This document shows positions 13,674-21,592 of a DNA stretch of 21,592 bases, piece by piece. How positions within the stretch are numbered: position 1 is the stretch's first letter; each line of letters opens with the position of its first letter. Source of the stretch: Alphaproteobacteria bacterium (GTDB lineage: Bacteria > Pseudomonadota > Alphaproteobacteria > Rs-D84); assembly GCA_017642625.1 (NCBI GenBank), contig JAGCOQ010000058.1, positions 1 to 21,592 of the forward strand. Reading direction: 5' to 3'. Under the pieces are notes generated by a model. It had not been told where the DNA came from. It saw only the letters and a list, made by a program, of their open reading frames with translations, and did not search any database. Both the position numbers and the translations under genes were made by a program.

Positions 13674-14540
13674 TTACCGTCCAGGGTTATATACCTTTGT
13701 CAACAAACTTTGGAACACATCGTTCAAAGGGCGACCGTTGATTGTTTCTTGGTATTTGTAATTCAGTGTTGCCAAATCTGTGTTGTCCACCGTCATACAA
13801 TGTGTCAATGTTAGACCCTCAATACTTGGTAATCCCGTTGGTTCTTCGGCTGTAAATACCTGGGTTTCGGCTGCGCGACCCATCTTGTATATCGGTGTGT
13901 TAAATGAACCGAATATCTGCATCGTTATACCTTTGTATTGTACAAAGAAGTCATCATTGATACCAAAGTGTGATATTGTTTTGATTCCACGTTCATTTAA
14001 TTGTTTGCACAATTTGAACAATTGCCATCTGGATGCGTTTGTATCGAATCCGACCAAGAATATACGCACTGCTTCTGCGATTCCTTTGTTTTTCATAAGA
14101 GTTTCTATAATATTCGTGGTTGCACCTAAATTATCGTGGAATTCATCTATAGAAATATCCAATGTCGTGACAATTTGGTGTTTGGTTGCAACGGTTGCCA
14201 AATCTTTTAAAATCGGTTTGCACAAGCTTTCATAGCGTCCCCATGTCGCGTTGGTTTTGATTGTCGGAATACCGTCCGCCTGATATATCATGTCCAATGC
14301 ACGCGGAATATATAGTTTGTCCTTGAAAAAGTACGGCGCCATGGCTTCCCCGCCACCAATAACAAAGAAATCAGATGCGCGGGGTGTTTCTATCTGTTTG
14401 AATTCTGTTAATAATTTGTCCATGCGGTCCAATGGCATAAGTTCGCGTGGCGCGTTCGGACCGGACAATTCACAACAATGGTCGCAACACAAGTTGCACC
14501 AATTGGTTATCTTAAAACATAAACTTACTTGTTCATTCAT
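13674..14540 (-). CDS. Radical SAM protein, 288 aa
   Basis: Enzyme of the radical S-adenosylmethionine superfamily, which uses a 4Fe-4S cluster to cleave SAM and start radical chemistry. The cluster motif CxxxCxxC is Cys15, Cys19, Cys22 in ITNWCNLCCDHCCE. GGGEAM at 62-67 is the SAM-binding GGE motif; LDISIDEFHD at 127-136 matches the strand 4 region. Beyond the core only scattered cysteines remain, so there is no visible SPASM domain with extra clusters and no RRE peptide-binding domain. The size is small. There is no ribosome-binding site: the ATG lies 5 bases after a TATAAT, so the mRNA is probably leaderless. It is followed 5 bp later by the 15-residue-repeat protein. Substrate unknown; peptide or protein modification is suggested only by that neighbour. 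Confidence 0.88.
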   Translation of the reverse strand: MNEQVSLCFKITNWCNLCCDHCCELSGPNAPRELMPLDRMDKLLTEFKQIETPRASDFFVIGGGEAMAPYFFKDKLYIPRALDMIYQADGIPTIKTNATWGRYESLCKPILKDLATVATKHQIVTTLDISIDEFHDNLGATTNIIETLMKNKGIAEAVRIFLVGFDTNASRWQLFKLCKQLNERGIKTISHFGINDDFFVQYKGITMQIFGSFNTPIYKMGRAAETQVFTAEEPTGLPSIEGLTLTHCMTVDNTDLATLNYKYQETINGRPLNDVFQSLLTKVYNPGR

Positions 14541-14545
14541 AGCGC

Positions 14546-14577
14546 ATTATATATAGCACTTATTTGTTCTTTGTCAA
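14546..14577 (-). promoter_or_regulatory. Promoter at the radical SAM start codon
   Basis: On the minus strand: perfect -35 TTGACA (14577-14572) and a TATATATAAT run. TATATA (14553-14548) gives an 18-bp spacer; TATAAT (14551-14546) gives 20 bp. Either places transcription start at or within about 1-2 nt of the ATG at 14540. Confidence 0.6.
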
Positions 14578-14591
14578 TACATAAGATAAAT

Positions 14592-14618
14592 AAAAAAGTG
14601 GGGGGTCCACGCCCCACT
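14592..14618 (-). terminator. Terminator of the adenylate kinase gene
   Basis: AGTGGGG (14597-14603) pairs with CCCCACT (14612-14618) around an 8-nt loop. On the minus strand a TTTTTT run (14597-14592) follows the stem. It lies 4 bp after the adk stop codon and isolates it from the radical SAM gene. Confidence 0.8.
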
Positions 14619-14622
14619 CTAA

Positions 14623-15174
14623 CTATTTCAACGCGGCGCGTATCTGTTCCATGTTGCCATCCAGCGTTTGTGATGCGTCAATATCGCTGAATTTGATGCC
14701 TGGCGCGGTGCGCAACCACTCAATCGCCGGAACTGTGACTTTCCAGAATGTGTCAAGGCGACGACGAACCGCGGCGGTGTCGGCATCATCGGCACGACCG
14801 CCCCCTTCGTTGATTCTTTTGTTGATACGGAACATCATAATTTCTTCGCTTAAATCAAGGTATAATACGTGAATGTTAAACTGGTTTGCATATTTTTGAA
14901 CCAGCCATTTTGCCTGATCCAAAGTGCGCGGAAAACCGTCCAAAATAATGTCAGAATCATCTGTGATTTGTGATTCCATAAGTTTGAAAAGTTCAGAATC
15001 AGGAACCAATTCCCCACGCGCAATAATCTTTGCGATTTCGCTGTCTGCCGGCAACGCACGAAACAGCGCCCCGCTTTCAATATGTTTATATGTGTGTTCA
15101 GACTTCATAATGGTGGCTAAACTGCCCTTTCCCGCGCCTTGACCGCCCATCATAACAATCATAGTATGCTTCAT
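14623..15174 (-). CDS. adk: Adenylate kinase-family nucleoside monophosphate kinase, 183 aa
   Basis: Transfers phosphate from ATP to AMP (or a related monophosphate), balancing adenine nucleotides in the cytoplasm. The start at 15174 was chosen because GGGGGAAAG precedes it; the longer frame upstream would run through the promoter. The P-loop is GGQGAGKGS at 10-18, DGFPRT at 79-84 is the family signature, and the basic region RINKRINEGGGRADD at 116-130 with RRRLDTF at 137-143 covers the short LID form without zinc cysteines. The AMP-site segment is HIESGALFRA instead of the usual HISTGDMLR, so the enzyme is divergent and its substrate may not be AMP. It stands alone, not beside secY as adk often does; it may be a second copy. 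Confidence 0.82.
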   Translation of the reverse strand: MKHTMIVMMGGQGAGKGSLATIMKSEHTYKHIESGALFRALPADSEIAKIIARGELVPDSELFKLMESQITDDSDIILDGFPRTLDQAKWLVQKYANQFNIHVLYLDLSEEIMMFRINKRINEGGGRADDADTAAVRRRLDTFWKVTVPAIEWLRTAPGIKFSDIDASQTLDGNMEQIRAALK

Positions 15175-15199
15175 ATCTTTCCCCCATTTTGTTGCCGTG

Positions 15200-15227
15200 A
15201 TTATAACACAGCGGTCTGAAATAGCAA
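15200..15227 (-). promoter_or_regulatory. Promoter of the adenylate kinase gene
   Basis: On the minus strand: -35 TTGCTA (15227-15222), 16-bp spacer, -10 TATAAT (15205-15200); start near 15193 with a 19-nt leader. Confidence 0.6.
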
Positions 15228-15244
15228 TCATATTTGTATAATAC

Positions 15245-15272
15245 TTGACATTTATGTATTTTGTCCTATATT
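15245..15272 (+). promoter_or_regulatory. Promoter of the 137-aa protein gene
   Basis: Perfect -35 TTGACA (15245-15250), 16-bp spacer, -10 TATATT (15267-15272). The start near 15279 lies downstream of the TTG at 15261 that would extend the frame, which supports the start codon at 15300. Confidence 0.65.
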
Positions 15273-15299
15273 AATATGTGTAAGATAAAGGGGGCTAAA

Positions 15300-15713
15300 A
15301 TGCCGACAAAAGTGATAACAGTAACAGAAGAAAAGAAAGCCATGCTTGCGGAAATCAAGGCGGCTTTTCAGGTGCATGATTGCAAAATGACGAATTCCAA
15401 AGAAGGATGGTATGGTTTTGGCAAATGTCCAGAACCCGAAGTCACCGCGACGGGCACCCTGCACAAATTGCCAACGGTGATGTATTTCTTGACGGAACAT
15501 ACCAATATCAACAGTGGTGTTTATATCGTAAAACATGATTCAGCGGGCAAAGTGACAAAACGCATCAAGGCTCCAAGATACCCAAATTGTATAGTTGTGG
15601 AAAAAGGTGAATGTAAAAAAGAACCAATCCAAATGGCGACTTTTACAGGTTTGGACTATCTGTATTTGAAATTGTGCATTATGCCACAGTTAAAAAGAAG
15701 CAGTGTTCGTTAA
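15300..15713 (+). CDS. Unrecognised protein, 137 aa
   Basis: Function unknown. The ATG at 15300 is chosen because AAAGGGGG lies just upstream and the promoter start falls between it and the earlier TTG. The protein has no signal peptide or membrane helix and is presumably cytoplasmic. It starts with a charged helix (EEKKAMLAEIKAAFQ) and contains five cysteines (residue 28 onward, e.g. GFGKCPEPE, YPNCIVVEKGECKKE, LKLCIMP). The middle (LPTVMYFLTEHTNINSGVYIVKHD) looks like beta strands. It is single, divergent from adk, with a strong promoter and terminator, so it may be well expressed. Confidence 0.7.
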   Translation: MPTKVITVTEEKKAMLAEIKAAFQVHDCKMTNSKEGWYGFGKCPEPEVTATGTLHKLPTVMYFLTEHTNINSGVYIVKHDSAGKVTKRIKAPRYPNCIVVEKGECKKEPIQMATFTGLDYLYLKLCIMPQLKRSSVR

Positions 15714-15718
15714 AAACA

Positions 15719-15742
15719 ACCCCCGACGCCGTCGGGGTTTTT
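15719..15742. terminator. Bidirectional terminator before the giant surface gene end
   Basis: CCCCGAC (15721-15727) pairs with GTCGGGG (15731-15737) around GCC; TTTTT follows on the plus strand and GTTGTTTTT on the minus strand. It serves both convergent genes. Confidence 0.85.
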
Positions 15743-15743
15743 A

Positions 15744-18700
15744 TTATTGTGGTTCACATGAAACATGGCCGTCCCAATATTGTTCATACCCAGTTGTAAC
15801 CTTGGTTGTGCCTGTTGGACAGTCCGCATACAAATTAGTTTCATCAAATGTCCATTTCCACATGTTTTCTGCCGTTGGGCTGCCGTTATTTATTAGACCT
15901 GCAAATGTAGTTGGTGGTATGTAGCCCGAAAGATTCTCGCAGGCATTAAATGTACCCCAAAACATACTTTTAGCTGCATCAGTAATACCACTAAATAATC
16001 GCGGTGGTATTGATGTTATACCCGCACCAGAAAAGGTGTTATCGAATGCATGCATCGCACCACCGGTAAGACCGTCAAATAGATTGGACGGTATACTAGT
16101 AAGACCGGTACAGTTACTAAATGTCGTGTAGAACATAAAATCTGTCACAGATCCACTCAAGCTACCAAATAAACCACTTGGTATTTCTCCGGTAAGCTTG
16201 CGACATTCATTAAAAGTATATTCAAACATCTCATCTACGGGTGTTCCGTGAAGTCCGCTGAAAAGTGTTGGTGGAAGGTTTCCTTCAAGGTTGACGCACC
16301 CACTAAACGTGCCGATGAACCTTGGGTTTTTACCGTCACCGCCATTATCAATGGTTGGGAATATTGTGCTTAATGATCCGCTGATGTATTTAATGTTTTC
16401 AGGTGTTGCTGTTGAAGGTTGAGAAAAACTTATGGTGGCATCATTATCCAAATCATACCCTGTCGCTAAACCACCAATTTTTATGGTATAGGAACCGGCG
16501 GTTTGGTAGTTGTGTGATGGCGACCAATATGTTCCATCAAAATCTTCTGCTGTAATTATATGTTTTTCGGTTTCACCATCGCCCCAGTCAATATAGAATG
16601 TCCCCTTCGCAAAGATTTGGAATTGGAACCTTTCGGTGTCACTGGTTGTTGTGATTTCGAATTTAGAATCTATGCATTCACCATTAACCAAGAATTGACT
16701 ATCGCCGCAGGATGTGCCACCACCACCGGAGCCACCGCCGTTTTCATCCACAACACATGCAACGCTATAGCCCCACGATTGTCTGTATGGTTCAACCCGT
16801 GAATCTAACTTATAGCCCGTCGGACATTGTGCTGGCATAGCCGTAGAGGCAAATGTGCTGTTAAATGCTGTGACGCCCGATGGTAATTCGGTCAGCCCTT
16901 CGTACATACTGGTCGGGACATAACCACCCAGATTTTCACAATGGTTAAATGTACGTGCGAACATACCAGATGCCGGGGTTCCAGATACCGCACCGAACAG
17001 ATTTTCTGGTATGGTGCCAGTAATATTAGTGCTAAATTCAAATGTCCCCCAATACATACTTTCTGCTGGCGTACCACTTATTTTCTTGAATAATTCGGTT
17101 GGCAAAGCAGTCAAACCATCACAGTTGGCGAATGTCTGATAGAACATGCTGACTGCTGGTGCGCCCTGTATGCCACTGAATAACCTGTTGTCAATGGATG
17201 TCAGACCCGAACCATTAAATGTTTCTTTGAACATGTTTTGTGCTGGTTCGCCAGATACGCCAGCGAACAGATTATATGGCACACTGGTCAAACTTGTACA
17301 GCCAGCGAACGTTTCGTCAAACATCAAAGGTTTCGGGGTGCCCGTGATACGGTTAAACAATCCCGCAGGTACGGTATTCAGTTTTGTGCAATTACGGAAT
17401 GTACCCGAGAACATAGATGGTGTTGTCTCTGTTATACCTTTGAACAAATCTGCTTCTATGCCGGTAATGTTGGTGCCAGCGAATGTATTGTTAAAGATGG
17501 ATTCGTGGTTGCCAAGTATATCATCAAAGCCGTCGCTGGTAATGTTTACAAACAAGTCGGCGGGCACTACACCACCAACGCCCGAACCCGAGAATGTGCT
17601 ACTAAACGCGAATTTCGCGCCATTTGGTACATCCCCGCTTATATTGCCGAACAGACCAGATGGAATTGAACCGCTAAGGTTCTTACAATCTTCAAATGTG
17701 CTGTCAAACATGGCGTATGACACGGATCCAGACAAGCCGTTTGAACCGCCAAACAGGTTTTCTGGGATTGAACCAGTCATGTTTTCGCATCCGCTGAATG
17801 TGCGCCAGAACATATATGGTGCCGTTGGACCCTTCAAATCTTTGCCACCAAACAGGTTTTCGCTTGATGTCAAATCAGAAGAAATGTTTTTACACCCATA
17901 GAACGTTTTTGCGAACATGGATTCTGCTGGTGCGCCATGTATGTAATAGAATAATTGTGATGGTATATTGGTAATCATTGACCCCTCAAATGTTCCTTCA
18001 AACATACTTGGTGCTGGGGTGCCGTTTATCCCGCTGAAAAGACCACTATCAACTGGGATATATTTAGGATATTGCCAACTATAATATCCGGCATATGCGA
18101 ATGTTTCCTTGAACATACTGTCTGCTGGTGCGCCAGATATTCCGCTGAACAAACCAGACGGCAATCTTCCCGACAGGTTTTGAGTATTTCTGAATGTGCC
18201 TTCAAACAAGCTTCTGGCGGGGGCACCCTTGATACCAGCAAATAAACTTTCTGGGACTGCGACATTATTGGCGCCGCCATAGAAGTAAGAAGAGGCAAAA
18301 GTATTATAGAACATCTTAGATACCGGTGTGATGTTATCGTCCGAAGTATAGAATAAGTTTGCAGGGATGGACGCAATAGTTGTGTCGACGCTGGTACCAG
18401 GTGTGGGGATACATGCTCTGAATGTTTCAACGAATCGTGGTGTGTTGCCGTTGTCGTCATTGCCGATAACTGGGAATATTGTACCCAAAGAACTAGATTG
18501 ATCTATACCAAAGATATCGCATCTTGAACCGTTATAGAAACTGATTGCGGCGGTATCTTCGTCTGTGGAATAGCCAGTTGCAGTACCAGCAATCCGAACA
18601 GTGTATTTACCCACGGTTGAATATGTGCAAGTGTATGTTGCGCTGGTAGTATTTGTTCTGGTGATTTTTTTACCAGATACCCCACTGCCCGATAAAGTAC

Positions 18701-21592
18701 CGCCACCGCAATCAACATAGAATGTACCCTTGGCACTCAATGTGAATTGGAATGTGGTCTGTTCCTTGGTCGTTACACTAAACGGCGCAACGACACATTG
18801 GTTTTCATTGACCTGTATTTCGTTTCCTGCGCCGGTACAGGTAATCAGGTTCGGTTCTTCTTGCCCTTCTGGTGTGGCTTCGCACGCGGTGCCGGCCTGG
18901 TTCAATTCGTGTCCTGTTTGGCATTCACATATGCCACTGCTGTTTGGTGCCGCATAGTCAATACAGCGGCATTCACCGGTGCTTTGGTTGCATGTCCCTG
19001 CCCCGCAATCATCTGGACATTCAGGTGTCGGTGTTGGGACGTCACCCGTCGGTTCACATGAAACATGGTTGTCCCAGTAATCGTTATAGCATGTGTTGAC
19101 CTGTGTTGTGTTCGGGTAGTTGTCGCAACTGGTCGCCAGTTGTGTGCCGGTGAATGCATCCGTCCATGCTTCGTTGTCTGTACAATTGTTGGCGTTAATG
19201 AGACCTGCAAACGTGCTACGTGGTATATAGCCAGTCAAATTATAACAATTACGAAACACCCATCTGAACATGTGTTCGGGCGTATATGTAATTTGCGCGA
19301 ATAAGTTCTCTGGTATCTTGGTAATGCTATCACTCTCCGCGAAGGTGTTAAAAAACATGCTGATTGCATCATTCGGGATGTTGTTAATACTGCTGAACAA
19401 GTTTGACGGAATGCTGGTCAGGTTGTCACAGTCCCTAAATGTAGATGCAAACATTTGTGGCGCGCCCTTGGTTATGCTGCGAAATAATCCGTCGGGTATT
19501 TCGTGTATGCCACTGTTGACAAATGTTTCGGCGAACATTCTTTCGCCACCCGTTAGTCCATCAAACAAACCTTCGGGAATCTCTTCCAATCGTTTTGTTG
19601 ACATAAATGTTTGATAGAATTGTGGTGTTGAAGAAAGCCCAGTGCCCTGCAATTGTGGGAACAACTGTGCCAATGATCCAGAAACCCCCCTGACGTTCCT
19701 GGGGCGATAGTCCATGGAGTCGCCGTTGGTGTTGCGGAATCGCAGTGCGGCGGTATTTGCGACATCGCTGTATCCTGTTGCCACGCCACCAAAACGAATT
19801 ACGTATGTCTTACCACCCTCATCTGTGGATGAATAGGTGTGATAATATCCTGTTTCAGTGGTATCTGGTCTGGATATTGTTTCTGCTGGGTCACCGTCGC
19901 CCCAATCAACATAGAATGTCCCCTTGGCACTCATAAAGAATTCGAATTTGAGATTGACAATAGGTGTAATGGTCGTGACTTCAAACTTTGATTTTACACA
20001 AGTGTTGCCAGATACGACAATCTCGTCGTCTGCACCGGTACAGGTAATCAATATTGGGTCGTTGTCACCGGAACTGCCTGCTGGTTCACAAGACACATAG
20101 TGTTTACTTCCTGAATTCCAATAATCTTCGTATCCGGTAATGAATTGTTGCATTCCAGAAAAACTGTCGCAACTGGTTGCCAAGTTGGTGTTGTGGAATG
20201 TTTCGCTGAAACCCAGATTTTGTGGGTTGCTGCTTATGAAAAACATGTTTGGTGGTATATAACCGGAAAGGTTGGAACATTCGCCAAATGTGGCCGCAAA
20301 CAAATTATTTGCGGGTTCTGTTATGCCACTGAATAGATTTTCGGGCAACCGTGTCAAACTTTTACAGTTTTCAAATGTGGTTTGAAACATGGATTGTGTG
20401 CTGGTTGTAATATGGCTAAATAATCCGTCCGGTATGCTGGTTATAGGTGTGTTCGCAAATGTGCTGAAAAACATATTTTGTGCAGCCGTTGTTGATGCTG
20501 AATCTCCTGTTGGAATACTTGTGATGCTGTTAAACAAGCCCACTGGTATGCTGGTAATCTTTGTGTTTGCAAACGTGGACGCAAACAAAGAGAAAGCGCC
20601 AGTGGTAATTCCGCTGAATAATCCAGCGGGTATTGACTCAAGGCCAGAATCTTTGAACGTAGAGTGGAACATATATCTGCCGCCTGTAAGCCCTTGGAAC
20701 AATCCTTGGGGAACTTCTTTCAGGTTTGTCGCACCCCTAAATGTCTGGTAAAACTGGGGTATTAGGTTCTTTGTGGTGCCACGGGATGGGCACAAAGCTG
20801 CCAGCGAACCTGATACAGAGGCAATTTTATCCTGGGTTCCGTTGTTTTCGCTGTAGAATGAAATGGAATACCATGGACTGGTACTATTTCCGTTGTAGTA
20901 TGAATCCAATGCGCCACCAAAACGTATTTTATAACTGTTGGCGCCCTGTGTATATGTATGAGTATGTTTTTTTACATCCGTGTTTGGGTGTGTCAGCGTT
21001 TCGGTTTCGCCGTCACCCCAATCAACATAGATTGTCCCAATTGCTGCTATGCGGAATATAAACTCCGTCGTGTCGGGGGTCGTCGTGATTTCAAATACCG
21101 AGTCAATGCAATTCCCATCAACATTGATTTGGTTGTTGGTGCAATTTCCACCATTGCTGTTTTCAACGCATGTGTTGCCACTGGGGATATATGGAGAATT
21201 GCAAGTGCAAGTATTATTATTCTTGGTTGCGTTTGAATCGCATGTGCATTCGCCTGTGCTGGTGTTACATGTGCCGGCGCCACAATCTGAATTTTGGGTG
21301 CATGCGCCACCGGTTGTTGATTGCGACTGAACCAAATACATGCTGTTTGGAACAGATGTGGCGGTTTGAGTGCCACTTGTATTAATAATAGTGTTGCTTG
21401 TGGTTGAGTTTTCGGCATAAACACCGTATGTATTACCGTTGTGCTGCTGTTTTATTCTGTTGAACATAGTGGCAAGTGAAGGTAGTTGATTATTATATAA
21501 CTTGAACAAGATATAATTATTGCCGTCGCCCGATGATGATAATTCTACGTATTTCTTTATATTTTCGTCACTAAGGCGCAGGTCATCTGGAA
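15744..21592 (-). CDS. Giant modular surface protein (PKD-like plus BspA-like LRR), 5' end beyond window
   Basis: At least 1948 residues, stop at 15744. The TTG at 21509 is not a real start: the frame stays open to the edge (reading DDLRLSDENIKKYVELSSSG and on), so the N-terminus and any signal peptide are missing. Four modules repeat. Each has a PKD-like beta domain with FEITTT...FYVDWGDGETE and HTYxxGG (WGDG near 21015, 19900, 16582; degenerate CGGG near 18710), then leucine-rich-type units of the form IPxxLFxGITGxPxxMFxxTFxNCxxLT, about 7, 6, 17 and 6 per module, closing with YxxYWxxHVSCEP. EGF-like cassettes (CGAGTC...CxC) lie near 21125-21310 and 18850-19030, and a GGGSGGGG linker at about 16720-16742. 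BspA-like repeats and PKD domains usually mediate adhesion. The C-terminus ends at the last module with no visible anchor. Confidence 0.85.
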   Translation of the reverse strand, partial: PDDLRLSDENIKKYVELSSSGDGNNYILFKLYNNQLPSLATMFNRIKQQHNGNTYGVYAENSTTSNTIINTSGTQTATSVPNSMYLVQSQSTTGGACTQNSDCGAGTCNTSTGECTCDSNATKNNNTCTCNSPYIPSGNTCVENSNGGNCTNNQINVDGNCIDSVFEITTTPDTTEFIFRIAAIGTIYVDWGDGETETLTHPNTDVKKHTHTYTQGANSYKIRFGGALDSYYNGNSTSPWYSISFYSENNGTQDKIASVSGSLAALCPSRGTTKNLIPQFYQTFRGATNLKEVPQGLFQGLTGGRYMFHSTFKDSGLESIPAGLFSGITTGAFSLFASTFANTKITSIPVGLFNSITSIPTGDSASTTAAQNMFFSTFANTPITSIPDGLFSHITTSTQSMFQTTFENCKSLTRLPENLFSGITEPANNLFAATFGECSNLSGYIPPNMFFISSNPQNLGFSETFHNTNLATSCDSFSGMQQFITGYEDYWNSGSKHYVSCEPAGSSGDNDPILITCTGADDEIVVSGNTCVKSKFEVTTITPIVNLKFEFFMSAKGTFYVDWGDGDPAETISRPDTTETGYYHTYSSTDEGGKTYVIRFGGVATGYSDVANTAALRFRNTNGDSMDYRPRNVRGVSGSLAQLFPQLQGTGLSSTPQFYQTFMSTKRLEEIPEGLFDGLTGGERMFAETFVNSGIHEIPDGLFRSITKGAPQMFASTFRDCDNLTSIPSNLFSSINNIPNDAISMFFNTFAESDSITKIPENLFAQITYTPEHMFRWVFRNCYNLTGYIPRSTFAGLINANNCTDNEAWTDAFTGTQLATSCDNYPNTTQVNTCYNDYWDNHVSCEPTGDVPTPTPECPDDCGAGTCNQSTGECRCIDYAAPNSSGICECQTGHELNQAGTACEATPEGQEEPNLITCTGAGNEIQVNENQCVVAPFSVTTKEQTTFQFTLSAKGTFYVDCGGGTLSGSGVSGKKITRTNTTSATYTCTYSTVGKYTVRIAGTATGYSTDEDTAAISFYNGSRCDIFGIDQSSSLGTIFPVIGNDDNGNTPRFVETFRACIPTPGTSVDTTIASIPANLFYTSDDNITPVSKMFYNTFASSYFYGGANNVAVPESLFAGIKGAPARSLFEGTFRNTQNLSGRLPSGLFSGISGAPADSMFKETFAYAGYYSWQYPKYIPVDSGLFSGINGTPAPSMFEGTFEGSMITNIPSQLFYYIHGAPAESMFAKTFYGCKNISSDLTSSENLFGGKDLKGPTAPYMFWRTFSGCENMTGSIPENLFGGSNGLSGSVSYAMFDSTFEDCKNLSGSIPSGLFGNISGDVPNGAKFAFSSTFSGSGVGGVVPADLFVNITSDGFDDILGNHESIFNNTFAGTNITGIEADLFKGITETTPSMFSGTFRNCTKLNTVPAGLFNRITGTPKPLMFDETFAGCTSLTSVPYNLFAGVSGEPAQNMFKETFNGSGLTSIDNRLFSGIQGAPAVSMFYQTFANCDGLTALPTELFKKISGTPAESMYWGTFEFSTNITGTIPENLFGAVSGTPASGMFARTFNHCENLGGYVPTSMYEGLTELPSGVTAFNSTFASTAMPAQCPTGYKLDSRVEPYRQSWGYSVACVVDENGGGSGGGGTSCGDSQFLVNGECIDSKFEITTTSDTERFQFQIFAKGTFYIDWGDGETEKHIITAEDFDGTYWSPSHNYQTAGSYTIKIGGLATGYDLDNDATISFSQPSTATPENIKYISGSLSTIFPTIDNGGDGKNPRFIGTFSGCVNLEGNLPPTLFSGLHGTPVDEMFEYTFNECRKLTGEIPSGLFGSLSGSVTDFMFYTTFSNCTGLTSIPSNLFDGLTGGAMHAFDNTFSGAGITSIPPRLFSGITDAAKSMFWGTFNACENLSGYIPPTTFAGLINNGSPTAENMWKWTFDETNLYADCPTGTTKVTTGYEQYWDGHVSCEPQ
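18850..19030 (-). repeat. EGF-like Cys cassette inside the giant protein
   Basis: Encodes CPDDCGAGTC, STGECRC, GICEC and a further Cys, the same pattern as 21125-21310 in this gene and residues 296-338 of the 372-aa exported protein at 4761-5879. It sits between modules 2 and 3. Confidence 0.75.

Noticed and set aside
17146..17901. Plus-strand 251-residue frame opposite the giant surface gene
   Set aside because: Repetitive mirror of LRR units; no ribosome-binding site and no coherent domain.

Overview
The window looks like a chromosomal segment of an alphaproteobacterium. The strongest marker is a clear GcrA cell-cycle regulator (6452-7045), a family essentially confined to Alphaproteobacteria. 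Three complete tRNA genes, acpS, an adenylate kinase-type gene and a CorA transporter support chromosome rather than plasmid or phage. Many Sec-exported Cys-rich proteins and a giant surface protein with PKD-like and BspA-like leucine-rich repeats are reminiscent of uncultured gut-associated alphaproteobacteria; that habitat assignment is inference. No insertion sequence, integrase, CRISPR array or phage structural gene was seen.

Layout. (1) 1-345: end of a tRNA cluster: 3' tip of a tRNA, tRNA-Leu(UAA), tRNA-Val(CAC), and terminators. (2) 344-6375, minus strand: a GxGD/A24 prepilin peptidase followed by five tightly packed genes for exported proteins: a Cys-rich protein with an EGF-like cassette, two unrecognised proteins (one with a long coiled coil), a GH108 muramidase and a small Cys protein with its own promoter. 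(3) 6452-9343, plus strand: gcrA with an unusual histone H1-like linker, then a 758-residue one-pass membrane protein with coiled coil, acidic and Thr-rich regions and a Cys-rich tail. (4) 9403-10632: acpS, a 37-residue Cys-rich small protein with a palindrome at its predicted transcription start, tRNA-Pro(GGG), and an exported His-rich protein. (5) 10823-11707: CorA, divergent from the His-rich gene. (6) 11704-14540, minus strand: a compact radical SAM enzyme, apparently with a leaderless mRNA, and immediately downstream a 654-residue protein made of twenty 15-residue repeats and two near-identical Cys modules. (7) 14623-15713: divergent adenylate kinase and an unrecognised 137-residue protein. 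(8) 15744 to the right edge, minus strand: a giant repeat surface protein whose start lies outside the window.

How the parts may work together. Region 2 reads as an export and envelope locus: the muramidase could open the wall and the other products could form or fill an envelope structure, but no pilin is visible, so the prepilin peptidase's client is unknown. Region 6 is the best candidate for something undescribed: a radical SAM enzyme paired, 5 bp apart, with a repeat protein that could be its substrate or partner. Three intergenic regions carry a GANTC site near promoter-like elements (tRNA-Pro, acpS, gcrA/peptidase), which fits known GcrA/CcrM biology but is weak evidence because such sites are common by chance.

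All calls come from reading the sequence alone; no database search was possible.
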